NCBI RefSeq assembly: GCF_964340395.1 | Contig: NC_135552.1 | Span: 25,268,181-25,332,180, forward strand | DNA: 64,000 nucleotides | Reading direction: 5' to 3' | Source of the DNA: Glandiceps talaboti | Lineage: Eukaryota > Hemichordata > Enteropneusta > Spengelidae | Shown here: positions 41,550-64,000 of the stretch, piece after piece | Numbering within the stretch: position 1 is the stretch's first letter | Layout: every line of letters begins with the position of its first letter | The notes under the pieces: model-generated | The model's database searches: none | What the model saw: only the letters and a program-made list of their open reading frames with translations | What the model was told of the DNA's origin: nothing | Position numbers and translations under genes: made by a program

Positions 41550-42000
41550 TTTGGGTTGTTTTTTTTTTGGGGGGGGGGTATTGGCTTTGGCCAGTAAATC
41601 GAGTGGGGACTCACATTGAGAAAACTGAAGCTTGTGCAAGGCTGTTTCCACTATCTCTCTACTGGGTTTGCTCTATTGTCTAGACTACATGGTTATCATA
41701 ATACATTCTACACCATCATTCTGTCTACGGTAATCTGTCTCTCGGATATATTGGGTGTATTATCTGATGTTGTTCAACAAAACACTTCATCGGATCACGT
41801 TCTGTCAACTCAGAAAGTACAACGATAGGATTTGTGCAGACGTTACAGGTGATTAAAATCCATGAAAATATCATTAATCGCCGACGAATCTAGTTCAAAC
41901 TCTTTTATGACACGATGAACTGAGATGACCAAGTGTACAAAAACGACTGCCCGTGACTTGTGTAAAAAAGATTACCAAAGAACAAAATACCGTGCTAAAA
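40331..42000. repeat. Diverged segmental duplication, copy A
   Basis: Blocks shared in order with 48,082-51,790: AATAATCTCCTTGA...GGTAACCATAAA; CCCATGT(C/T)CGGC...TTTTGTAGATCT...GTTACGTGCACCA; CTTACCTGAAAT...CA(A/G)TAAAA and the TTAAGGG(C/A)...GGTCATTTTT segment; AACAAAATACCGTGCT(A/G)AAATATAA. No intact gene is seen. Both copies keep a minus-strand ATTTCAG|GTAAG junction, so the ancestor may have contained an exon. Confidence 0.6.
40371..40496 (+). repeat. Direct duplication of about 130 bp, right copy
   Basis: This copy is continuous with segmental copy A on both sides, so it is probably the original. The left copy at 39,747 is probably derived. Confidence 0.8.
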
Positions 42001-42074
42001 TATAATGTAACGTTTACGTGGAAAGATCGATTAAAATGCAGCTATAGGGAGGATGACCCCGGTGAAAGTGACTA

Positions 42075-42170
42075 ATATCAACCAACCAACCAACCAACCA
42101 ACCAACCAATCAATCAATTAATCAATCAATCAATAATTTAATCAATCAATCAATCAATCGACCAATCCAT
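42075..42170. repeat. (CCAA)n/(TCAA)n array
   Basis: CCAA units followed by TCAA units with interruptions. Confidence 0.9.
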
Positions 42171-42951
42171 CAATATATAACTTTATTTATTTCTCCATTT
42201 ACTTATCAAAAAAATTATTCAAATAGATATATGATGAAGACCATAAAAAAGAATTGCTTTGGCCAAAAAAGTCGATGGCGATGTACCACAACTGTAAAGT
42301 TTGTGATAATTTTTATTCACATGCCAATCCAAAATGAACCATCATTTTAGGGTTGCTATGTGCAGTTTCTTGGTTGCTGGGTGACTATGTGCCATTTTTT
42401 TTATATTTGCCTAATTAACCCTGTTGTTATCTTCGCCATTTACACCATCATTTGACTGTTGCTATGGGCGTGGTCATGTTGCGAGGCAAATATGAGATCA
42501 TTTTTTTAAAATTGTCTTGTTGATAGGCATATTTGCATACATGATTGAATGTTTATCCATATACCTATCCGTCTTTGTTGTTATATTTACATTATATACC
42601 ATTGTATGACTGTTTCTATGCGGATACGTTTGTTGCTATGCACATTAATTAGCATACATTTTTGAATGTTACTCCCTAGCTATTTTTCACCTACTCAACA
42701 ATTTGTTATTTTTGCTAACTATCCTGGCATTTTTCTTTCTTTTTTCCAAAATCTCGGGGGAGGGGCAGCTGCCCCCCTTGCCCCCCCCGCAGACTACGGT
42801 ACTAAATAAATGCTGTGTCCACCGTTGTCTCAACTCTGAGTTTACTCGTCAACGTCATTTCCCTCGCTCATTTGTCAATGACCAGGTTCACGGTACCCTA
42901 TACCAATAATATTGTATTCTGAGAGTAGAGTGTCGCCATGGCAACAAATTC

Positions 42952-46749
<3,798 letters not shown>

Positions 46750-47149
46750 CCTGTGGAAAACGTCGAAAATAGATTAATATAAACAGTTCATGATTTGAAG
46801 TAGAAACTTTGATGGAAATATTAAAGTGAACAAAGTCACGCTACCCGCCTAGCATTCTTCTCAGTCGACTGACAAGAAAATGAACTACAACGATGTTCGA
46901 CCAACTGTATCTCTTAGTCTGCTTCAAGCGGTGCAAAAACTACCTACTAGCAGCAAGTTTCTCAAATGATCACAGTGCAATCTTTCACTCCCTGATGTTT
47001 AATTAGTTATGGTACAATCATGGAAGTAGAACCCCAGGAAGGACAACTGTTCAAAAATCAAGGGTCGTTGCTATGCAAGCGCAGTTTAATGGGGGGGGAG
47101 GGGGGGTCAATGCGACTGCGCAGAGTGTTTCAGCAGTTAGATAGCGTCA

Positions 47150-47580
47150 CTAAGCTTGTTACGATCTTAAAAAGTTGCTGTTCACACCTTAGTATAGTCT
47201 TGCTGCTACTGCTAGACGTTCGGGCTTTCTTTCGATACTATAAGCGAACGAAGTTCGCAGTGAGGGCTTGCCAGTTCCATCCTTGATAGCGATGTTCGGT
47301 CGTGTGTCGTATTCTATCGGAAGAACCACAGGCATTTGTTTCCCGAGTTATGGCTCAGAATATTTCTATCAGAATACAATAAAATGACGATAATATCGTT
47401 AATATTGACGTATTAAACCAACACTATATGAAAGGGGTAAAATTACACTTGTTTCTGTGATCGCGCAGTTTCACTAAATGCGAAGGAGTCTTCCTTCGCA
47501 TTTAGTGAGCCATAACTCGGGAAACAAATGCCTGTGGGAAGAACACCCGAGGTCTAGCAGATAGACTAACCTTAGTACTA
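47150..47580 (+). pseudogene. Broken copy of the 52-kb ORF, interrupted by a MITE
   Basis: From about 47210 to 47326, and again from 47537 to about 47571, the sequence follows 52,155-52,310 closely. Relative to that copy it has an AAA-to-TAA change (stop) after the SILSI-like stretch, a net 12-nt in-frame deletion removing four codons of the LPEHLDV segment, and a 210-bp MITE at 47327-47536. The homology weakens upstream of about 47190. The fragment lies between the two arms of a 654-bp inverted-repeat element. Confidence 0.7.
47327..47536. mobile_element. 210-bp MITE with perfect 31-bp TIRs and 8-bp TSD
   Basis: The ends CACAGGCATTTGTTTCCCGA... and its exact complement are perfect for 31 bp. 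They are flanked by direct GGAAGAAC repeats (47319-47326 and 47537-47544). The paralogous sequence at 52280-52287 has a single GGAAGAAC with no insertion, so both boundaries are confirmed by an empty site. An 8-bp duplication and CA-start ends fit a hAT-like family (inferred). A second hairpin, with arms CACTAAATGCGAAGGA, lies just inside the right end. Confidence 0.92.
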
Positions 47581-48412
47581 CGATTTATAGACTTGTTTTC
47601 TTAGCAAACAGCGGAGGCGATGACTGTCCCTTTGATCTATGACCAGTTGTCCTTCCTGGGGTTCTACTTCCATGGTACATTGGTGGCAGTGTGATTGGAA
47701 CCGGTGGCAGTGGTTTGATGCCAAAATCAGAATATACGTAAATTAGATATGCAATGAGTCAAAGTAAAATATGACCCTCCCTATTCCGTTTTTAAAACAT
47801 GACTCAAGAACCGATTTGTAAAAAGATAGACCACCTTTTTCCTCCACCCTTATAACTACACTAACCGAAGGCCCCCCGAAGTCGATCACATATATATAGA
47901 CAAGCAAACAGACGGCCAGACATATAATAAGCACTCAGGTGCTGAGATGAACATCGTACCAAGTCACAACAAAAACACATATCATATAAATAGTACATTA
48001 TGTCATTCTTATTAATCTATTGAGTTAAATTGGTAGTTTGAATTATTGGTCATTTTCAGAATGTATTATATCTGTATAAAATAATCTCCTTGAATTGATT
48101 CGGTAACCATAAACAAAAATTTGCATGTCTTTCCACCATATCATAATAGGTCAATAACCATTACTATTTTAGAATTTCGTACAGACAATGTGCCAAATGT
48201 CCAATCCTAATTTGGCTAAATAATGACCGTCAGATTGTTGGAGTGTTCATCAGAGATTTACTCTAACTACCCATGTTCGGCCCCGAGCTATTTTGTAGAT
48301 CTGTGATGGTAGAAAGTATGGGCCATGCAGTGGTCAGATCTTGTTACGTGCACCACACTATATAATTGTCTAGCCATTCTATGTAAGCGCTGCGATCAAG
48401 ATAATTATCCTA

Positions 48413-48667
48413 CAACGGCTAGTGCCACCACCCGCGATATTTCTCGTCGCTGAACATTTCCCAACAAATAAATCAGATAACTCCTCAAACGCTTCCATTC
48501 TACCTTATAATACCAAATGCAAACAAATAATAGCCTTCCATTTGGTGTTTTAAGGTAAAATGAGAGCATTTGAAGAGTTCGGTGTGATTTATTTGTTGGG
48601 AGATGTTCAGCGACGACAAATATCGTGGCCCGGGGTATCGTGGGTGGGGGGGCACTAGTTAGCCGTT
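48413..48667. mobile_element. Foldback MITE of about 255 bp
   Basis: The left arm (from CAACGGCTAGTGCC through GTCGCTGAACATTTCCCAAC to TACCAAATG) reappears inverted on the right (CATTTGGTG ... GTTGGGAGATGTTCAGCGAC ... TTAGCCGTT). The arms are about 90-110 bp with a short centre at about 48,520-48,540. The right outer arm contains a G-rich expansion. A 13-bp word GGCTAGTGCCACC occurs at the left end and again at 48680-48692, which could be part of a target duplication. It makes a spurious 109-codon frame. Confidence 0.75.
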
Positions 48668-50012
48668 TCAGTGATGAATGGCTAGTGCCACCGCGGTGGC
48701 AGTAGTCTCTCCAGTGAGGGCCGGCTACTGACACCGGGGTGGTACTAGACTTGGCCTTCTATAAACATTACCCTCCACTGATCAAATATTTCAAAAACCT
48801 TGTTTAAATGCTGTCACACAGCAATGGGATGAAGAATCGGTGGCAGCTATGGAATGTAAAAATCTCAAAATAATGCAAAGTTAGACAATACAATAAGAAA
48901 GTAAAATGTGACTGTCCCCTAATCCCCATTTTCTAAAGTATGGCCCTCCCGCGAGAGCCGATTTGTAAATTCGCCGACCCTCCCCCTTGTAATTACTGAA
49001 AGCTACCTACTAACCGCTTTTGTTCCTGAAGAAGTACAGAACTAACAAACTACAGTGTAATGGTACCCATATGCTTACAATGCGGATAAGTTGAACAAAA
49101 GTTCAACTACTCAGTTTCTGGCCAGGTCAAACATATCCAAACAATGGAAAGGCACTTATTTGAGAACCGTATTAAATGATCTTGATTTTGTTTTTAAAGG
49201 CTGGACCCATTGCGTCATTTGTAAAAGCGAGCGATGTACGCTCCTCTCTGTTTGAGACTTACCTGAAATTGTCACCCAGTAAAATATACAGTTGACCTAT
49301 ACCGACATGTAGAGTATAGTCCTATAATTGCATGAAAGGTTGCCAGATCCAAGTATCGTATGACGCAGCGGCACTGTTGTTGTACTCTGATATGAACTGA
49401 TACACACTTCGAAAGTGTTGATATAAGTTAGTACTCCTTGTCATTAAGGCTTAGCTTTTGGGTGTTTGAAACACGCACTATCCTTGTCGCCATTCACAAA
49501 CTGTCCATCAAGTGTCACTGCGTCTATGAATGATATAATGAGTTTAAGGGATTGGTCATTTTTATTTAGCTGAGAGGGTTGGCATTTTTGGCGGAGAAGA
49601 TGGACATTTTGGAACGCATCATGGGGAGGGCCTAGGGGGTTAGACTGTAATGACGTCATCGGTCCGGGCTTATCAGTTTGGGGAAAGGGAGGTTAGACCA
49701 CGCCCGCAACGGCTGATCTGTCAGCCGGGGGAGTTGGGGTTCTATTTTATGTTGCCTATAAAGATAATCCTTATTTTCAAAGCTTTCGCGTTCACAATAC
49801 TATTTCAAAATCGCTCAGCCAGGTTATCATTTCACATACGAGAAAACAATTGTTGTTTTTTGTTTGTTGTTTAAAGTTAGGCTGCTGTCAGAATTTTTTT
49901 CTATAATCCTTTATTAGATAACACAAACAAAACAGACAAAAAAAATAAACTTCGTCATATCTACTACAGAGTTATAGGATGTAAAAAACACAATAAGTGT
50001 TCTAATTCCCCT

Positions 50013-50013
<1 letters not shown>

Positions 50014-50087
<74 letters not shown>

Positions 50088-50119
50088 CTCTTTCTCTCTC
50101 TCTCTCGTTCACTTCATTT

Positions 50120-50200
<81 letters not shown>

Positions 50201-50205
50201 CCAAC

Positions 50206-50262
<57 letters not shown>
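50014..50262. repeat. (TGTC)n then (AATC)n arrays
   Basis: A TGTC array to about 50086, a CT-rich bridge, then TCAA repeats with CCAA variants. Confidence 0.95.
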
Positions 50263-50263
<1 letters not shown>

Positions 50264-51985
50264 GAAGAATTTATAATGTGCCAAAATACAGTAACGACGT
50301 AATGTTCTATGGCGCTGAATAGGAACAATAGTAGATCGTAGTAACAGTTAGAAAGCTCTAACAAACAGATGCGTCTTGATATCTTTCTTTACCTACCATA
50401 CATGAGGCAGTCGATAGCCAAGCGAATGTGTGGGTCTGCCAAAATATCTCTGCATAAATGTAAGTTTGCCACGCGTGACAATTTGTATGTTCCAAAAGTA
50501 AACCTCTCCATAAACCAACATAGCCTCAAATATAATACGCCGCAACGAAACATTGGAACTCACTGCCTGACTTTTTTTTTTTTGGGGGGGGGACTAGTAA
50601 AAGAGCCGACTTTTAACTGCATTTGAAACAACACATTTTTTCAGACTGATTTGTTTATTGTTTCTGTTCTCACTTTATTTTCCTTTTTTTCAAATGAAAT
50701 TTTATTAATTTCCAAGCTGTCAGTCTGACACAACGCACCGCACCGCATGATCACACTGAGTTCTTCTTTGGGGCCACAAGCTCAACTAGTTCATAAGAAT
50801 TATTTGTTGTGGCCCTAGCCAGAAATTTGTCTACATTATGTATTTGTGACCCATTTGACTTGTACATTTTGATATTTTGTACATTTGTAGATCAGTTTAG
50901 AGTATTTGTAAGCTTATAATTTCTGGCAATAAAAGTTATAAAGTGTAGGCAATATAACCACGCAGTTGCATAGTAATGTATAGCGAGTAAAATTGAGGTA
51001 TTGAAATCAATTTTAAAGTACTCTATGGCTTTCGACAATGTGTATGGTTTGACTTTTTATGCTACTAAATGGCTTCCTATATGTCCTTATTTTCAAAAAA
51101 GTGCTTACCGTGGGAGGGGGACACCCCTCCCACTAGCTACCATGGGGATGTTGTTTTTGCCGAAAATCAAGACTGACAGAGAAAACCCTGCTAGGTAAAT
51201 ATTTCCAAGTACAGGTTACAGCCCAATGTAAGACCTTTTTTGCAAAGCTCACTTCTATTTGTAGTCGATTGCCACTGTTATTTTACTGTAGTGTACTATA
51301 CAAATGTGCATTTCTAGAATGCGGGGGGAGGGGATACTGTATATTTACACATACGAAAATTGTTTTGACCAAAAGTTTCTTCCAAGTCCCCCCGCCCCGC
51401 CTTAAAGTCTGACCGCAGCCTTATGTTATTCAAATAAAAGATTGAGAAAAGCCTGTGGATCCGTCTACGTGTACCCGTACCCATAGAATAGCCGGCCCTT
51501 CTCTACTTTATATGTGTCTTGCTCTGGGCAATTTGTCTCGTGGACCTTAGACGATCTACATTGACTAAACCTGAATGTAAGAATGGCGTTGTTCATATTC
51601 AAACAAAAGTTCTATGCATGGACCCTGTGACAGCGGTGAACAGTGGCACAAAAGTACAACGATTATTGTGTAGGGCTCTGTTATCAGAGGTTGACCTAAG
51701 GTGACCGTGTTGACCTAGCAACGACCAATTGTGTAAATGTCAAAAAACAAAATACCGTGCTGAAATATAACAGTCACGTGCAGAAAGACCTGGAGAAGCA
51801 CTCAGACCTCCATAGAGAATCTAGTTGTCTGAGGTTAGCAGTGCCCCTGCCCAAAATCACGTATAGTCTATCTGTATTGCGGATTATTTCTCCATTTTAT
51901 ATGTAAATCCCCATAGCTGCTTCTCGATTGTGCACATATATGAACGATAATATTATATTCTGAATGTAATATTATAAGATACGCA

Positions 51986-52300
51986 TTGATATTACTACAT
52001 ACATACATTCAAGTATCGGTTACCCAGACTTTCACACTTGGGGCTCTGCTACGAGACCATCCAGACGTAGTAGCACCCCCAGCGGAGAGAGTATGGGTAA
52101 CCGACACTACAGAAATTCCTAAAGGTTGTACAGATGTCACACTTTACACTAGTTTTGCTGCTAGACATTCGGGCTTTCTTTCGATACTAAAAGCGAACGA
52201 AGTTCGCAGTGAGGGCTTGCCCGAACACTTGGATGTTCCATCCTCGATAGCGATGTTCGGTCGTGTGTCGTATTCTATCGGAAGAACATCCGAGGTCTAG
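51986..52300 (+). CDS. Unrecognised ORF, C-terminal exon-like, paralogue of the 47-kb fragment
   Basis: This frame is 104 codons, ending in TAG at 52298-52300. From about 52009 it has balanced codon use with many C- or G-ending and CpG codons, unlike the flanking AT-rich DNA: it contains TLGALLRDHPDVVAPPAERV, TEIPKGCTDVTLYTSFAARH, LPEHLDVPSSIAMFG and ends IGRTSEV. A possible acceptor (CATTCAAG) lies just before the coding-like part; the first 7-8 residues are probably not real. I recognise no domain. A diverged copy with a stop codon lies at 47.2-47.6 kb inside a TIR element. It could be the last exon of a plus-strand gene whose other exons I cannot find, a retained transposon gene piece, or a captured host exon. 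Confidence 0.4.
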   Translation: MILLHTYIQVSVTQTFTLGALLRDHPDVVAPPAERVWVTDTTEIPKGCTDVTLYTSFAARHSGFLSILKANEVRSEGLPEHLDVPSSIAMFGRVSYSIGRTSEV

Positions 52301-52318
52301 CAGATAGACTAACTTTAC

Positions 52319-53580
52319 ACAGACACTTGACAAATCACTGCGCAAAGTTATGCGCCTAGATATAGTTGCACAATGGTTTGTCTATTGTCTACATAGGGGT
52401 GGGCAAAAGATGTACATGACTAAAACGATCGTCAAAAGTTAGTGTACAACAGTAGAGCATGAAAATAACCATAATAACACAGTGTAAAATGCGACGTATT
52501 GTCACTACGTTATTACCAACCAGTTGTATAGGGAAATACACTCACTTGGCTAGCTTAGAGGTACTCACTCAGGAATCAATGCTCATTGACCAACAGGATG
52601 CTTGTAGATAGATTTATTACACAGCTTAACGGCGGTCAAGAAAGATATAACAAGATTGGAAGTAGGATTCTGAAGGACCTCCTACCTCCATGGAGAGAAC
52701 CAGCTCTCACCATATATTCATCCCTTACATCCTACCCTCCAGATTGCCCTCTCGGCTCTCCATTCTCCAAGTACTATTAATAATGTAATCTATATATAGC
52801 ACAGAAACTGGGTGTTTCTACATACACAAAACACACTACAATTCTTATTCTAAGATTGCTGATTGGGTTAAAATGTCATATCTCTGACGTGGACTTATTG
52901 ATATTAATGAATTCTTTTATCGAGTTGCTTCAATACCCTTCTTTTGTCCATAGTCCTGTGTCAGCTCTTGAACTTGTATAGAGTTAATTACAAAGAATTA
53001 ATTATGCTACCAGAGATCACTCTCTTTTCCATTGTACTCCATCAAGCTGTCTCAGGACATATGGTTGACCTTTGCGTTACTTATCGTACTATAACAAGCT
53101 GTCTCAGGATACATTCTATTACACTAGTGTCACAGCTGTTTGAGGTCAATCGGACATTTCTATATTTCTTCAAGTCGTTGTACTTATCGAATTACTATGT
53201 ATGTAACACTCATTTCGTCCCAAGCAAAACGTCCCGGTTTGCATTACTCAAATTAAACTCTCTTAACTATACCACCACACAAAATAAAACTTACAATGTG
53301 CATCAGTTTTAATTATACCACCACCATAAACTTACAATGTGAAAAATGGTCTATATAAAAAAAGAAAAGCATCGATACCAAAGAAAATGTCTTAAATCAA
53401 CTTACACGAGTATACCTTCACCCATACAATAAAGTGAGCTCAAAAATAAAACAAATACTCAAAATTGAACGTATTGACATTCAAGTGATGAAATCTTCCA
53501 TGTGAAGTTTTTCATCACATGACATCATAAATATCATGATAACTCAATGGCCAAGTGCGACTTTGTATTTAACAAACATT
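52319..53580. other. Spacer between the orphan ORF and the cadherin-like gene 3' end
   Basis: No gene supported. The plus-strand frame at 52944-53312 (122 codons) has no bias or homology that I can see. The last part should contain the 3'UTR of the cadherin-like gene; no single poly(A) signal stands out. Confidence 0.4.
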
Positions 53581-62466
<8,886 letters not shown>

Positions 62467-62475
62467 ACAATGCAT

Positions 62476-63077
62476 ACACGTAAGCCCAGCTATTAACAGG
62501 GGTTAAATTCTGCAGGTGAGACAAACCGTCCACAACTTACTAGTTTCCTGCCAGGCTTTGAATAAATGTATACCATCTGACATCCACGGCTGAGTGTAAG
62601 AAGTACATTGTAGTAACGTGACGTGGTTCGAGTAGTTTGGGTGATGTCATAGATATGGCTGTTTGAACCCGGGCTGTTATTGGTCAAAGTTTGCAGGCGA
62701 CACACAACTTAACAAAGTGGCTTACTGCTGTAGCATAAATATTATCAAGCTTGCAACGGTTTTAATACTACTATACAAGATGTGCAGAAAACATACAACA
62801 TGTACTCAACATTGTTCACTTATCAGATTTTAACTCGACAATCTTTATATAAACAACTCGGCCTTTCCTTTTTACGACAACGAAAACTCGAATGTACGCT
62901 GCTATTCATCGATGTGAAAAAAATGTTCTGGTTTCGTTAATTATGCAAATGCGTCATTTATTTTCATAGAATGTTTAGTAAAACCTAATTAGATCATGCC
63001 ATTTGCATAAGGAAGATGTGTAGCAAGATTCATTAGCATTGATGCAGTAGTTTTTGGAGATATCGTGTCCACAGACT

Positions 63078-63147
<70 letters not shown>

Positions 63148-63858
63148 GACAAAACCATAATATACAAATAACTTCCCTTACGAAAAGGTGAAAATGATAG
63201 GAGATGCAAAATGGGTGTGTATGTGCGTGCGGATGTTTACACTTAGTATGCGTATTTAATCAAACACTCGGTCACGTTATATTTAGACATTTTTCTTAAA
63301 AGTTCTACGATTCAACATAATGTAATGAAATATAAGATAGGTGTGTATTCGTGTGTGCCTACACGTTGTGTGGTTAAAAAGTTCAAGGGTCAATTCAATG
63401 ATTCACGATGTTTTTTATTTTCGAACCAAAATCGAAAATCTAAAGGAGATACACTATCCATAACGAAATCTAATAATAAAATCCAAATCGTTCCATATAA
63501 TGTTATCAGAGAGGTCAGCAAGGTGTCTCCCATTCTTCGTTGGTATTTGGATGACCATGTTTATTTTATCTAAAGACTTATAACTTACTGACATAATGGT
63601 ATATCTACATACGGGCACTTTGGGCTGTCAGTGGTACTCAGCACTTCTCTATTTTCAAAATCACGTGTCTGAAAATATAAACATCTTTTTCTCGATTATA
63701 TTCTCAAAATCTGTAAATGAATAAAAATATAGTCAGTACACCGATACAGTCATTTGTTCCCGGTTATTTACTTGCTGGTCACTCACATAATTTGATTTAC
63801 GTCACTACAATCATCGTATACTTCGTACACTCCAGTATGATTGAATACATCTCTCTTA
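62476..63858. other. Intergenic tract between the cadherin-like gene and the right-edge exon
   Basis: No coding exon seen. It contains the presumed promoter of the cadherin-like gene, a (GACA)n array at about 63079-63147 and a candidate minus-strand AATAAA at 63565-63560 for the gene at the right edge. Confidence 0.4.
63079..63147. repeat. (GACA)n array
   Basis: About 17 GACA units. Confidence 0.95.
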
Positions 63859-63974
63859 TTACAGTTTGGATGTCTGCTTAGCTTTCTTGAAAAAAGTGCG
63901 GTGAATTCGATACAATGGAATAATGCCATATGCAGGTGAATTCTGGATGGCACGTTGTGCTGGTGCATTATCAT
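63859..63974 (-). CDS. Possible last exon of a gene running in from the right edge
   Basis: A textbook acceptor (TTTTTCTACTGCAG) precedes base 63974 on the minus strand. One frame gives DNAPAQRAIQNSPAYG and continues for 37 residues, basic at the end (FFKKAKQTSKL), to a TAA at 63861-63859. A minus-strand AATAAA follows at 63565-63560. Another frame reads through from an ATG at the acceptor for 63 residues, so the frame is not certain. No family is recognised. It is not the start of the cadherin-like gene, which has its own signal-peptide exon at 62.4 kb. Confidence 0.3.
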
Positions 63975-64000
63975 CTGCAGTAGAAAAACAGGCCTGGTAG

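Larger units (their letters stand above)
47020..47673. mobile_element. TIR element (about 654 bp) carrying a gene fragment
   Basis: Near-identical inverted arms of about 30 bp, extending imperfectly to 45 bp, start ATGGAAGTAGAACCCC at 47020 and end with the complement at 47673. Flanks GGTACAATC (47011-47019) and GGTACATTG (47674-47682) match at 7 of 9 bases and look like an aged target-site duplication. There is no transposase frame, so it is non-autonomous. The superfamily is not assigned; an 8-9 bp duplication would fit Mutator-, Merlin- or P-like families. The interior holds the gene fragment described separately, as in gene-capturing Pack-type elements. Confidence 0.7.
48082..51790. repeat. 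Diverged segmental duplication, copy B
   Basis: Same order and orientation as copy A, but stretched by insertions: the foldback MITE at 48.4-48.7 kb and about 1.5 kb of simple repeat and unique DNA between 49.65 and 51.2 kb. No gene supported in it. Confidence 0.55.

Noticed and set aside
48405-48734. 109-codon minus-strand ORF
   Set aside because: Runs through both arms of a foldback MITE.
50014-50322. 102-codon Cys/Leu/Val then Ser/Ile/Asn/Gln ORF
   Set aside because: Pure TGTC and AATC repeat translation.
52944-53312. 122-codon plus-strand ORF
   Set aside because: No bias, homology or splice context; lies in the spacer 3' of the cadherin-like gene.

Overview
This is a eukaryotic (metazoan) genomic window: 64 kb, AT-rich, with intron-split genes, very abundant microsatellites and many small inverted-repeat transposons. 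The genes read as animal genes (RUNDC1, an SLC16-type transporter, a cadherin-like receptor, an adenylate-kinase-like first exon). The frequent TACATGTA words, the long (CAGA)n/(GATA)n/(CT)n arrays and a hammerhead-like repeat suggest a marine invertebrate (cephalochordate, ambulacrarian or lophotrochozoan). The sequence alone does not decide which. All four recognisable genes lie on the minus strand.

Layout. (1) 1-14,351 holds no exon I can support. It carries dispersed repeats, a hammerhead-like element, a tRNA-derived SINE and local tandem duplications, and is probably the first intron of the gene that starts at 14,496. (2) 14,352-14,496 is a first coding exon with an N-myristoylation motif, ending where an adenylate kinase P-loop would begin. 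(3) 20,296-36,476 is a complete RUNDC1 orthologue in 14 coding exons (579 aa), with a non-coding first exon near 37.6 kb and a probable long 3'UTR down to about 16.7 kb. (4) 37.8-42.9 kb is gene-free and repeat-rich. (5) 42,952-46,749 is a complete four-exon SLC16/MCT-like transporter (523 aa). Its second intron is almost entirely simple repeat. (6) 47-53.5 kb is a mosaic of diverged duplications, foldback elements and a TIR element that carries a gene fragment and has itself been hit by a 210-bp MITE. An uninterrupted paralogue of that fragment, with an empty insertion site, lies at 52.0-52.3 kb. (7) 53,581-62,466 is a nine-exon, about 543-aa single-pass receptor with one cadherin repeat, a membrane-adjacent ferredoxin-like region, one TM helix and a tail of about 209 residues. 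A LINE reverse-transcriptase relic sits in one of its introns. (8) The right edge (63,859-63,974) has what looks like the last exon of another minus-strand gene.

Exon models were built by hand. Every RUNDC1, MCT and cadherin-like exon joins in a consistent reading phase, and this is the main support for them. The four genes share no evident pathway: RUNDC1 is an intracellular RUN-domain protein, the MCT a membrane transporter, the third a cell-surface receptor. The strongest unexplained signals are the hammerhead-like fold at 2.9-3.0 kb, the nested transposon with its empty site at 47.0-47.7/52.3 kb, the intact orphan ORF at 52.0-52.3 kb and the single-repeat mini-cadherin.
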